Assembly: GCF_017254915.1 (NCBI RefSeq)
Contig: NZ_JAFKCT010000003.1
Location: 186,001-250,000, forward strand
Direction: 5' to 3'
DNA length: 64,000 bases
From: Algoriphagus oliviformis
GTDB lineage: Bacteria; Bacteroidota; Bacteroidia; Cytophagales; Cyclobacteriaceae
The translations under genes were made by a program, and so were the position numbers. The stretch's first letter is position 1. Every line of letters begins with the position of its first letter. Shown piece by piece: positions 43,570 through 51,860 of the stretch. Below the pieces are notes generated by a model. The model was not told the DNA's origin, made no database searches, and saw only the letters and a program-made list of their open reading frames with translations.

Positions 43570-45273
43570 ATGCCCGTGAAAGCCTTCCTCGTCCTTCTCC
43601 TGGCCTTTGCCCTTTTCTCCTGCCGTCCAGACTCCGAGGCTCCCACGCTGATCCTGAGCAACGGAAAGATCTGGACCGGGGAGACGGACTCCAGCTTTGT
43701 CGAGGCCATCGCCATCCGGGAAAACCTCATCCTGCAAACGGGCGACACCCGCTCCATCCTGTCGCTTGCCGGTCCGGACACGGAAGTCATCGATCTGCAG
43801 GGCAAGCTGGTCACCGCCGGTTTCAACGACGCCCACATCCACTTTCTCAGCGGCTCCATGGGACTAGACCAGGTGGAACTCTCCTCCACGACTTCCCTGG
43901 AAAAAATGCTCAGCCAAACGCTGGACTACATCCGCCAAAACCCAGACAAAGAATGGATCACGGGAAGAGGCTGGCAATACACGTTTTTTGCCGCAGGGCT
44001 CCCAGACCATGAGTCCATGAAAGCCCTGGACATAGACCGACCGCTCCTGATCCAAGCCTACGACGGACACAGCGCCTATGCCAATCCCAAAGCGCTGGAG
44101 CTGGCTGGCATCAACTCCGAGACGCAGTTTTCGGGCTTTGGTGAACTGGTGAAAGACCAAAACGGCCAGCCCACAGGCGCACTCAAGGAAAGGGCGATGG
44201 ACCTCGTGGGCAGCTTGGTGCCAGAGCCGACCTTTGAGGACAAGCTCGATGCGCTTCGCAAAGGCCTCGCCTATGCCGCTTCACTCGGGATCACCAGCGT
44301 GCAGAATGCCAACGGCACGGAAACAGACCTTCGCCTTTTCCAAAAACTACACGACAATGGACAGCTTACGCTTCGCTATGCGGCCGCCTTTTCTGTCCAG
44401 GAACAAACTACTGACGAACAGCTCCACCGTTTCATTTTTCTCAAAGACAGCGTCGGGCTCGCCAATCCTTGGCTTCGGGCCGACGCCATCAAGTTTATGA
44501 TCGACGGCGTGATCGAGGGCCACACAGGAGCCATGCTGGAGCCCTATTCCGATATTGCGACGGACGACCCTCTGGCCTTGGGACAGCTGAACTTTTCCCT
44601 TCCTCGCTATCAGGAGCTGGTCAATAGGCTGGACTCGGCGGGCCTTAGGCTCTATACCCACGCCATCGGGGACCGAGGCGTAAGGGAGGCCCTGAATGCC
44701 TATGAAAATGCGCAGGCAAAAAACGGCTCCAAGGAGACCCGGCATCGTATCGAGCACATCGAAACCATCCACCCGGCCGACATCCCCAGATTTGCCCAGC
44801 TGGGCGTCCTGCCAAGCATGGAGCCCATCCATGCCGAGCCTGGCACCACGACCGTATGGTCCAATGCCGTCGGCATAGAGCGCCTTCCGTATTCCTTTGC
44901 CTGGCGATCTCTGCTTGACCAAAATGCCCCTCTCGTTTTCAGCTCTGACTGGCCTGCCTGCATCAGCCTGAATCCCATCCGGGGAATCCACGTGGCTGCG
45001 AACCGACAGAATCCCAGCGGCTATCCTAAAGAGGGCTGGATACCGGCTGAAAAAATCTCGGTCTTTGAGGCTATGCGGGCCTACACGGCGATGGGAGCCT
45101 ACTCTTCCTTCGAAGAGGACAAAAAAGGAATGCTCAAGGAGGGGTACTTGGCCGATCTGGTGGTTTTCTCCCAAGATCTTTTCAGCATAGACCCCAAGAA
45201 AATCCACGAAACCCAGGTGCAGATGACTATCGTGGACGGGAAGAAAGTGTTTGTTCGAAAGGAGGAAAAATAG
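43570..45273 (+). CDS. Amidohydrolase lipoprotein (YtcJ-like)
   Basis: 567 residues from the ATG at 43570; frames extending further upstream are the other frame of the SnoaL-like gene. Lipobox LFSC (Cys about 18) places it on a membrane. The metal-dependent hydrolase pattern is LVTAGFNDAHIHFLSGSMGL (HxH), RLYTHAIGDRGVREAL, RHRIEHIE, VFSSDWPACISLNPIRGIH and GYLADLVVFSQDLF. YtcJ-type enzymes hydrolyse amides or related bonds of unknown natural substrates, here in the periplasm or outside. Confidence 0.9.
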   Translation: MPVKAFLVLLLAFALFSCRPDSEAPTLILSNGKIWTGETDSSFVEAIAIRENLILQTGDTRSILSLAGPDTEVIDLQGKLVTAGFNDAHIHFLSGSMGLDQVELSSTTSLEKMLSQTLDYIRQNPDKEWITGRGWQYTFFAAGLPDHESMKALDIDRPLLIQAYDGHSAYANPKALELAGINSETQFSGFGELVKDQNGQPTGALKERAMDLVGSLVPEPTFEDKLDALRKGLAYAASLGITSVQNANGTETDLRLFQKLHDNGQLTLRYAAAFSVQEQTTDEQLHRFIFLKDSVGLANPWLRADAIKFMIDGVIEGHTGAMLEPYSDIATDDPLALGQLNFSLPRYQELVNRLDSAGLRLYTHAIGDRGVREALNAYENAQAKNGSKETRHRIEHIETIHPADIPRFAQLGVLPSMEPIHAEPGTTTVWSNAVGIERLPYSFAWRSLLDQNAPLVFSSDWPACISLNPIRGIHVAANRQNPSGYPKEGWIPAEKISVFEAMRAYTAMGAYSSFEEDKKGMLKEGYLADLVVFSQDLFSIDPKKIHETQVQMTIVDGKKVFVRKEEK

Positions 45274-45334
45274 CCGCTACCCCAGCGTCCAAACTGGCAT
45301 TTTCCCAGCAAAGCACCAGACCCAAAAAGAAAAA

Positions 45335-45350
45335 GGCCGGTTTCCCGGCC
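45335..45350 (-). terminator. Terminator after the carboxylesterase
   Basis: GGCCGG-TTTC-CCGGCC, followed on the minus strand by TTTTTCTTTTT. Confidence 0.75.
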
Positions 45351-45419
45351 CATTTGCTGAAAAGTTTGAGGATTAAACTTCTCCAACTGGTGAACAACAA
45401 CTGCCGTCCTTTTTACTTT

Positions 45420-47054
45420 TTACTTTTCATTTTTATAATAACGGTCATGGAAGAAATATCTTGCATCGCCCTCGGCCTTTACCTCCTTTGACTCGGTATC
45501 GATCACCATCACCGGGGGCGCTTGGTCTCCTGCCTTTGCGGCGGTCCAGGTCGGCACACCCTCTCCGTTTGGATTTCCGGTTTTCACGAAGTTGGTGAAG
45601 AAGTTCAGAAAGGTCTCCGAAGTCTTGAAGTCATCGCGTGTCCAGGCATAGTCCTTCACCAGAGGAAGATTGCCCATGGCGTACTCGATCTCGGCAGCAT
45701 GCGGCGCACCGATGGGTTTGGGCGCTGGCGGCGCGGAATCGGCACGCTGCGTACCTCCAGCCAAACCTGACACTCGGCTCTGATCTACGAGATCCGGACG
45801 GATCTTGCTGTATAGGTAGCGGTACACCGGCTGCTCGCTGTGGCTTCTGTGCAAGTCAAACCACTTCCACGTGCTATAGGAAATGAAGCGGTCCGAAGCC
45901 AGATTGGTCGCAGCCCACTCGACTTCCTGCGGGCTAGTATGCGGATGCAAAGCCAGGACTTCCTCCCACTGCTCGGGGTAGGTTTCCTTCACTTTGGCTA
46001 CGAAAGCTTCGGTGGTGTTGGGCTGTCCCTGCATGAAGGCGCCCCCGGGGATCTCCGCCGAGTTCCAGCCCAACAGCAGCGGCACTTGAGCCTGCTCACC
46101 AGCCACAAAAATCTCCGGCAGGGTTTTGGGCAAAAAGTGATGATCAATCACCACCGGAAACCCGAACCGGCGAGACTCCTGATAGATCTCCAATAGGTCT
46201 TTCGCAGACAGCTTTCTAGCTTCGGCGATGGAGTTCACTCCGGCTTTTTCCAAAAACTCCTTTCCAACAGCTTCTGCCTCAGACACGGACACCGGTGCCA
46301 GTGTAGGCCGGATTCCCGCGCCGCTTTCGCCTATGGCTCCATGGATCAAGTTTCGGGAAAGTGGAGAGGCCATCTGGTAGGACACCGAAATAGACCCAGC
46401 GGATTCACCTGCGATAGTGACTTGATTCGGATTCCCTCCAAAAGCCGCGATGTTGTCCTTCACCCACTGCAGCGCCAGGGCTTGATCCAGCAGGCCGTAG
46501 TTTCCTGAAGCTTTGTAGGAAGCCTCCGCGCTCAGCTCTGGATGGGCCAAAAAGCCGAATACGCCCAAGCGGTAATTGACGGTCACCACGACCACGCCTT
46601 TCTTGGCCATGGACTCCCCGTTGTACCGAGGCTCGGAAGCGTCACCCGCCACGAAACCGCCGCCGTAGAAATACACCAGCACGGGCAGATCCTTGGAGTT
46701 GCGCTTGGCCTGCGTCCACACGTTTAGCGTGAGGCAGTCCTCGGACACACCGTCCGACCAGCTGCTCATATCGCCAAAGACCAGCCCCTGTACCGGCCTC
46801 GGCCCAAAGGATTTGGTTTCTTTCACACCAGACCAAGAATCCGCAGGCACGGGAGCTTTCCAGCGCAGCTCGTCCACCGGCGGCTTGGCAAAAGGAATCC
46901 CGAAATAGGTAGAAATCCCGTTGGTCACGTTGTAATTGCCCTCGATCGTCCCAGTTTTGATCGTAGCCTGCACCGGCAGGGAGTTGTCCGTCTGCGAAAA
47001 AGCCAGGGATGTCCCCAGGAGGAACAGTGCCACGGCCTTCAGATATTTTTTCAT
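45420..47054 (-). CDS. Type B carboxylesterase, exported
   Basis: 544 residues with signal peptide MKKYLKAVALFLLGTSLAFS. The oxyanion motif VYFYGGGFVAG, the nucleophile motif VTIAGESAGSISV (catalytic Ser), and the fold FGIPFAKPPVDELRWKAPVPADSW are those of type B carboxylesterases (alpha/beta hydrolases); EDCLTLNVW is a further signature. It hydrolyses esters in the periplasm. A second member of the family is encoded in the operon on the other side of the toxin-antitoxin module. A palindrome about 205 bases before its ATG is duplicated before the regulator gene at 48305, so common control is likely. Confidence 0.92.
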   Translation of the reverse strand: MKKYLKAVALFLLGTSLAFSQTDNSLPVQATIKTGTIEGNYNVTNGISTYFGIPFAKPPVDELRWKAPVPADSWSGVKETKSFGPRPVQGLVFGDMSSWSDGVSEDCLTLNVWTQAKRNSKDLPVLVYFYGGGFVAGDASEPRYNGESMAKKGVVVVTVNYRLGVFGFLAHPELSAEASYKASGNYGLLDQALALQWVKDNIAAFGGNPNQVTIAGESAGSISVSYQMASPLSRNLIHGAIGESGAGIRPTLAPVSVSEAEAVGKEFLEKAGVNSIAEARKLSAKDLLEIYQESRRFGFPVVIDHHFLPKTLPEIFVAGEQAQVPLLLGWNSAEIPGGAFMQGQPNTTEAFVAKVKETYPEQWEEVLALHPHTSPQEVEWAATNLASDRFISYSTWKWFDLHRSHSEQPVYRYLYSKIRPDLVDQSRVSGLAGGTQRADSAPPAPKPIGAPHAAEIEYAMGNLPLVKDYAWTRDDFKTSETFLNFFTNFVKTGNPNGEGVPTWTAAKAGDQAPPVMVIDTESKEVKAEGDARYFFHDRYYKNEK

Positions 47055-47404
47055 AGTTAATAATGGATTGAATTCTAATGTTTGGATATATGCTACTTTG
47101 CCGGCAACAACCTAAAACTAACATTCGGAGCGCGAAACCATGTCGAAAACGCTACATCGGTCTTCGGTCATCGGTCGCCTGTACTGAGCGAAGTCGAAGT
47201 ATCCAGCCCGATTGTTAATGAAATTTCGTTTACTGGCAGAAAAGCGCATGTACATTTTCTATTGTTTCACGTTGAGACAATAATAATTGCTTGCCACAAA
47301 TTTTCCTAAAAAGAAAGCGGTAATCCTGAAGCTGACAACAAACAATTTGCCCACTTCCAAGACTTTGTACTGAAAAAATCCGTACACTTGTAAAAACGCG
47401 CACC
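47055..47404. other. Divergent region holding an operator copy and a dispersed repeat
   Basis: 350 bases between the carboxylesterase (minus) and the antitoxin (plus). Besides the palindromic repeat at 47259-47292 it contains CTGTACTGAGCGAAGTCGAAG (47179-47204), a relative of the element in the 219-bp array at 954 and 1173. No gene is present. Confidence 0.6.
47259..47292. repeat. 34-bp direct repeat, copy 1, containing an operator-like palindrome
   Basis: The core at 47260-47282 is a 23-base dyad: TATTGT and ACAATA arms, then TCA/TGA, centred on G47271, with two non-pairing positions. The repeat is identical to 48228-48261 except for the centre base (G here, T there). Size and symmetry suit a dimeric regulator site. 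Confidence 0.8.
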
Positions 47405-47695
47405 ATGGGCACCACAAAAGAACAGGCGAGATTTGACGCGAGGCTTTCCAAAGAACAAAAGCAGTTCTTTGAAAAAGCTGCCTACCTAGGCGGATACCGC
47501 AACCTGACTGATTTTGTAATCCTTACAGTCCAGGAAAAAGCAAATGAGATCATCCGGGAAAAGGAAGCCTTGCTCGCATCGGATCGAGACTCCGAACTTT
47601 TCTTTGACGCCCTAGTCAATCCCAAAAAGCCTTCTGAAAACTTAAAAAAGGCTTTGGCCGAGTATGAGGCTTTTTTTCCCGATTCGGATAAGTGA
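47405..47695 (+). CDS. DUF1778-family antitoxin (TacA type)
   Basis: 96 residues. The N-terminal ribbon-helix-helix part is TKEQARFDARLSKEQKQFFEKAAYLGGYRNLTDFVI, the DUF1778 signature. The C-terminal region (PKKPSENLKKALAEYEAFFP) would wrap around the toxin. It binds DNA and represses the pair. Its stop codon overlaps the toxin's GTG start (GTGA). Confidence 0.92.
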   Translation: MGTTKEQARFDARLSKEQKQFFEKAAYLGGYRNLTDFVILTVQEKANEIIREKEALLASDRDSELFFDALVNPKKPSENLKKALAEYEAFFPDSDK

Positions 47696-48186
47696 TCGAG
47701 CTGCTGGACAAAAGCCATGATCGAAGCGATTTCGACTGTGGAAACGAAACCCTCAACAACTACCTAAAGTACCAAGCTGGCCAAGATGTACAGCGGAAAC
47801 TATCCGTTTGTTTTGTTTTGTCCGATCCAAAAACAAGAAAAGTCCAAGGCTACTACACGCTGTCCAACGCCGGTATCCCCCTCCATCTTTTCCCTAGCCA
47901 GATCCAAAAAAAACTACCCAAATCCTATCAAAGCATCCCGGCTACCCTTTTGGGCAGGCTGGCCATAGACCTCAGCCGTCAAGGAAAAGGCATCGGAAAA
48001 ACCCTCCTGATCGACGCGCTCCGAAGGAGTTTTGGGCTGTCCAATGAAATCGGGTCTTTTGCTGTATTCGTCGACCCCATCGACTCCGCAGCCGAAGCCT
48101 TCTATGAAAAGTACGACTTCGTCAAGCTGCCAGATAGTGGGAAGATGTTCATACCCATGAAGACTTTGAAGGACCTATTCTCCTAG
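47692..48186 (+). CDS. GNAT-family acetyltransferase toxin (TacT type)
   Basis: 164 residues starting at a GTG that overlaps the antitoxin stop by four bases. The sequence begins IELLDKSHDRSDFDCGNETLNNYL, typical of TacT/AtaT2-like toxins. It has the acetyl-CoA motif ATLLGRLAIDLSRQGKGIGKTLLIDAL and the C-terminal AEAFYEKYDFVKLPDSGKMFIPMK with the active Tyr region. Such toxins acetylate the amino group of charged tRNAs and stop translation. The pair seems intact. Confidence 0.92.
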   Translation: MIELLDKSHDRSDFDCGNETLNNYLKYQAGQDVQRKLSVCFVLSDPKTRKVQGYYTLSNAGIPLHLFPSQIQKKLPKSYQSIPATLLGRLAIDLSRQGKGIGKTLLIDALRRSFGLSNEIGSFAVFVDPIDSAAEAFYEKYDFVKLPDSGKMFIPMKTLKDLFS

Positions 48187-48227
48187 CAGTCCAACAATCA
48201 TTTTTTGCAAAAATCTGGAGCCACACC

Positions 48228-48261
48228 CTATTGTTTCACTTTGAGACAATAATAATTGCTT
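48228..48261. repeat. 34-bp direct repeat, copy 2, containing an operator-like palindrome
   Basis: The dyad core is at 48229-48251, centred on T48240. It lies 44 bases before the ATG of the Nudix-type regulator, an expected place for an autoregulatory site. The two copies are 969 bases apart and enclose the DUF1778/GNAT pair. Confidence 0.8.
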
Positions 48262-48304
48262 CTCCCGAAAAATTGGAGTTACTTAGAAGGGAATTAGCCC
48301 GCAC

Positions 48305-49006
48305 ATGCCCCTACCAGACAGCTCCCAATACATCCCCCATCTCGCTTTTGATTCCGTGGTCTTTGGCTTTTCCAAAGGCAAACTCAAGATTCTTCTCATG
48401 GAGTACCACGCCACTGGCTGGCTGGCCCTTCCCGGGGGATTTGTGAAGCGCGACGAAGATCTGGAAAACGCCGTCAAACGGGGCCTCCAGGAAAGAACCG
48501 GACTGGAAGACGTCTATCTCGAGCAGTTTCACACGTTTGGGACGATTGACCGCTTTCAGCCGGAAGTGATGAAATCCATCCTGCTGGCTTCTGGCGCGGA
48601 GGTTCCCGAAGACTATTGGATGCTCGACCGCTTTTTTTCCATTGGCTACTACGCGCTCCTAGATCACGAGAAAGTCACGCTTACGCCCGACATCCTGTCT
48701 GATTCTATTGCATGGTACGAAGTGGATCAGCTACCGGACTTGATCTTTGACCACAACAAGATCGTCCAAAAAGCCCTACAAACGCTCCGCGAAAACCTCG
48801 ACCGCAAGCTCATCGGCGGCAACCTCCTCCCCGAGCGCTTCACCATGAACGAGCTCCAGGCGGTGTACGAGGCTATTTTGGGAGAAAAGCTCCGCCGTAC
48901 CAGCTTCCAGCGCAAGATGCTCAGCCTCGACATACTGGAGCGCCACGAAAAGCTCTTCACCGGCAAAAGCCACAAAGCCCCCTACCTCTACAGTTTCAAG
49001 CCTTAG
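48305..49006 (+). CDS. Nudix-domain transcriptional regulator (NrtR/AraR-like)
   Basis: 233 residues. The N-terminal Nudix domain has VVFGFSKGKLKILLMEYHATGWLALPGGFVKRDEDLENAVKRGLQERTGLED. The catalytic Nudix box GX5EX7REUXEEXGU is degenerate (RGLQERTG in place of REVxEExG), suggesting ligand sensing rather than hydrolysis. Residues about 145-233 form a winged helix (LIGGNLLPERFTMNELQAVYEAILGEKLRRTSFQRKMLSLDIL). This is the architecture of NrtR-type regulators, which in Bacteroidota often control sugar or acid use. It heads a five-gene operon and carries a palindrome directly upstream. Confidence 0.88.
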   Translation: MPLPDSSQYIPHLAFDSVVFGFSKGKLKILLMEYHATGWLALPGGFVKRDEDLENAVKRGLQERTGLEDVYLEQFHTFGTIDRFQPEVMKSILLASGAEVPEDYWMLDRFFSIGYYALLDHEKVTLTPDILSDSIAWYEVDQLPDLIFDHNKIVQKALQTLRENLDRKLIGGNLLPERFTMNELQAVYEAILGEKLRRTSFQRKMLSLDILERHEKLFTGKSHKAPYLYSFKP

Positions 49007-49027
49007 CCTTTCCCAACCCAAAATACT

Positions 49028-50569
49028 ATGAAACAGGCCTTTCTTCTCCTTTTCTCGCTTGGCGGACTGCTATTTTTCTCCTGCCAAAGTCCTACGAGCT
49101 CCGACCTCATCTCCACGGAGGCTGTCTCCGTCGAGGGTGGCATGATCTCCGGCACCAGCGACTCCAGCGGCCTGGTCAAAATCTTCAAAGGCATTCCCTT
49201 TGCAGCTCCGCCGGTGGGCGACTTGAGATGGAAAGCTCCCCAGCCGGTATTGCCCTGGGAAGGGGTCAAGGCCTGCACCGACAATCCCCCGGCACCCATG
49301 CAAAATCCGCCCGTCCCTTTCTTTGCCTGGTCTGAAGAATTCTTGATTCCCAAGGATCCAATCTCCGAGGACTGTCTCTACCTGAACATCTGGACAGCGG
49401 CGGAAAAGTCTGACGAAAAGCGTCCCGTCATGGTCTGGATCTACGGAGGCGGATTCAGCTCGGGAGGAAATAGCGTGCCACTCTACGACGGCACTGACCT
49501 GGCCAAAGAAGGAATCGTGGTCGTCAACCTCAACTACCGCGTCGGCATGTTGGGTTTCTTTGTCCACCCCGATCTCAGTGCGGAGAGCCCTGACCAGACA
49601 TCGGGCAACTATGGCATCCTGGATCAGATCGCGGCCTTGGAGTGGGTGAAGAAAAACATCGCCCAGTTTGGGGGCGACCCGGACAACGTCACCATTGCCG
49701 GCCAATCCGCAGGTGCTTTTAGCGTGAACGCACTCGTGGTTTCGCCCAAAGCCAAAGGACTCTTCCACAAAGCCATCGCCCAAAGCGGGGGCATGTTCAA
49801 CCGCGGCACCGGTCTGGTCTCCGGTCTGAAGGGAGCGGAGGAGCGTGGAAAAATGCTGACAGACACGCTGGGCATCACCTTGGCGGATTTGCGCCAGCTC
49901 CCCGCCGACAGCTTGCTTAAGTTTCCGGCACGCTTTGGCACCACCATCGACGGAAAGGTACTCCCAAGCGTGCGGGAAAGCTTTGAAAATGGCAGCTTCT
50001 CCGACGTGCCGCTGCTGACCGGCTGGAACGCCGACGACCGCGTCTCCGGCAATCCTCCCACGACTCCGGCGGAGTTCAAGGCCAACGCCAAAAAACAATA
50101 CGGTGGACGGGCAGGGGAATACCTGGAGCTCTTCCCGGCAGACAGCCCGGAGATCCTAGCCCAAACCCAGAATATGATGAGCGGGTTGTTCTTTGGGATG
50201 CAAAACTACACCTGGGCCAAGATGCAAAGCGAAAAAGGACAAAACGACGCGTACGTTTACTATTTCACCCGTGTCCCTCCCGGCGAACCCAACTATGGCG
50301 CGTTCCACTCGGCGGAGTTCAGCTACGCCCTGCATACGCTGCGAAACTGGAACCGCCCCTTCGAGCAAACCGACTACGACCTGGAGAAAACCATGTCCGG
50401 CTACTGGCTCAACTTTGTAAAAACCGGAAACCCTAACGGTGCAGGTCTTCCAGAATGGCCTGTCTTTGATCCGGCAAACCCGATGGTAAACGAACTGGGG
50501 GCCGAGGTCAAGACCCGCGCCCTGCCTTATTGGGCCCAGATGAAGTTTATGGAGAGCTTGAACGACTGA
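49028..50569 (+). CDS. Type B carboxylesterase lipoprotein
   Basis: 513 residues with lipobox LLFFSC (Cys about 19). The fold pattern FKGIPFAAPPVGDLRWKAPQP, EDCLYLNIWTAAE, VWIYGGGFSSGG and nucleophile motif VTIAGQSAGAFSVN identify a type B carboxylesterase. The nucleophile elbow is GQSAG instead of the commoner GESAG. It begins 21 bases after the regulator and ends 3 bases before the transporter. It would release an acid from its ester at the cell surface or in the periplasm for import by the transporter. Confidence 0.92.
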   Translation: MKQAFLLLFSLGGLLFFSCQSPTSSDLISTEAVSVEGGMISGTSDSSGLVKIFKGIPFAAPPVGDLRWKAPQPVLPWEGVKACTDNPPAPMQNPPVPFFAWSEEFLIPKDPISEDCLYLNIWTAAEKSDEKRPVMVWIYGGGFSSGGNSVPLYDGTDLAKEGIVVVNLNYRVGMLGFFVHPDLSAESPDQTSGNYGILDQIAALEWVKKNIAQFGGDPDNVTIAGQSAGAFSVNALVVSPKAKGLFHKAIAQSGGMFNRGTGLVSGLKGAEERGKMLTDTLGITLADLRQLPADSLLKFPARFGTTIDGKVLPSVRESFENGSFSDVPLLTGWNADDRVSGNPPTTPAEFKANAKKQYGGRAGEYLELFPADSPEILAQTQNMMSGLFFGMQNYTWAKMQSEKGQNDAYVYYFTRVPPGEPNYGAFHSAEFSYALHTLRNWNRPFEQTDYDLEKTMSGYWLNFVKTGNPNGAGLPEWPVFDPANPMVNELGAEVKTRALPYWAQMKFMESLND

Positions 50570-50572
50570 GCG

Positions 50573-51859
50573 ATGCTGGCGCTTTTGGGGATTCTGACGA
50601 TATCGCTGCTGCTGTATGTGGTGATCACCAAAAAGACTTCACCGGTGATCGCACTCATCCTTATCCCGATCCTGACCGGAATCTTGGCGGGCAAGACGCC
50701 AGAACTCCCAAAAATGATCGGTGACGGCCTTCTCTCCATCGCTCCTACCGGGGTGATGTTCGTCTTTGCCATCCTGTTTTTCGGGATTTTGCTGGATGCA
50801 GGGGCGTTTAAGCCCATCATCTCCGGACTGCTGAAAATCGCGGGAAACGACCCGACCAAAATCGCCCTCGCCACCGCACTTTTGGCGATGCTCGTTCATC
50901 TGGACGGATCGGGAGCAGTCACCTTTCTGGTGGTCGTGCCCGCCATGGTACCCATCTATGACCGCATGGGTATGAAAAGAACCACGCTGGCCTGCCTGAC
51001 GGCCCTATCGGCCGGCACCATGAACATCCTTCCCTGGGGCGGCCCGACCATCCGCGCTGCCTCGGCCCTGAACGTGTCCGTCACCGAGCTTTTCAACCCC
51101 ATTCTGCTGCCTTTTCTGGCGGGACTTCTCGCGGTTTTGACTATTGCCTTTTGGATGGGAAAGAAAGAAAAACAGCGGCTTGCAGGCACTCCGATCTTGA
51201 AAACCGCAGAAGAATACATGGAAGAGAACCCACTCCATCGACCTCGGATGTTTTGGCCAAACATACTCTTGATACTCATCGCCATCTCCGCCATCATACT
51301 CAGCTGGGCACCTCCCTATGTCGTGTTTATGGTAGCCTTTGCCCTTGCCTTGGCGATGAACTTCCCCAGCGTGGATGAACAGAAAAAGCGGGTCGATGCC
51401 CATGCAAAGGAAGCATTGTTGATGGCCAGCATACTTTTCGCCGCGGGCTGCTTCACCGGCATCCTCAAGGGAAGCGGCATGATGGAGGCCATGGCTGCTA
51501 CCGTGCGGGACTATCTTCCCGCGCAGCTAGGCCAGCAACTGCCTCTGTTGACCGGCCTGGTGGCCATGCCCGCCAGCCTGCTCTTTGACCCAGATTCCTT
51601 CTATTTTGGGATCTTGCCGCTACTTTCCTCTACCGCGGAGCATTTCGGTGCCAGTGGCTTGGAGGTAGGCCAGGCCGCTATCATGGGACAAATGACCACC
51701 GGTTTTCCCATCAGCCCCCTCACCGGCTCGACGTTTCTGTTGGTCGGTCTTGCAGGGGTGGACCTGGGAGATCATCAGAAAAAGACCATCCCACTCGCCC
51801 TTTTGGTGACTTTGGTGATTTTGTCCGTCTCTATACTCATGGGAATTATCACTGTCTGA
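50573..51859 (+). CDS. CitMHS-family (citrate-metal/H+) transporter
   Basis: 428 residues with about eleven or twelve membrane helices. LLDAGAFKPIISGLLKIAGNDPTKIALATALLA, LVHLDGSGAVTFLVVVPAMVPIYDRMGMKRTTLAC and LSAGTMNILPWGGPTIRAASAL are conserved in CitMHS proteins. The family imports metal-citrate or related carboxylates with protons; the real substrate here may differ. It lies between the esterase and AtuA with gaps of 3 bases and 1 base, so the genes are co-translated. Confidence 0.9.
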   Translation: MLALLGILTISLLLYVVITKKTSPVIALILIPILTGILAGKTPELPKMIGDGLLSIAPTGVMFVFAILFFGILLDAGAFKPIISGLLKIAGNDPTKIALATALLAMLVHLDGSGAVTFLVVVPAMVPIYDRMGMKRTTLACLTALSAGTMNILPWGGPTIRAASALNVSVTELFNPILLPFLAGLLAVLTIAFWMGKKEKQRLAGTPILKTAEEYMEENPLHRPRMFWPNILLILIAISAIILSWAPPYVVFMVAFALALAMNFPSVDEQKKRVDAHAKEALLMASILFAAGCFTGILKGSGMMEAMAATVRDYLPAQLGQQLPLLTGLVAMPASLLFDPDSFYFGILPLLSSTAEHFGASGLEVGQAAIMGQMTTGFPISPLTGSTFLLVGLAGVDLGDHQKKTIPLALLVTLVILSVSILMGIITV

Positions 51860-51860
51860 C

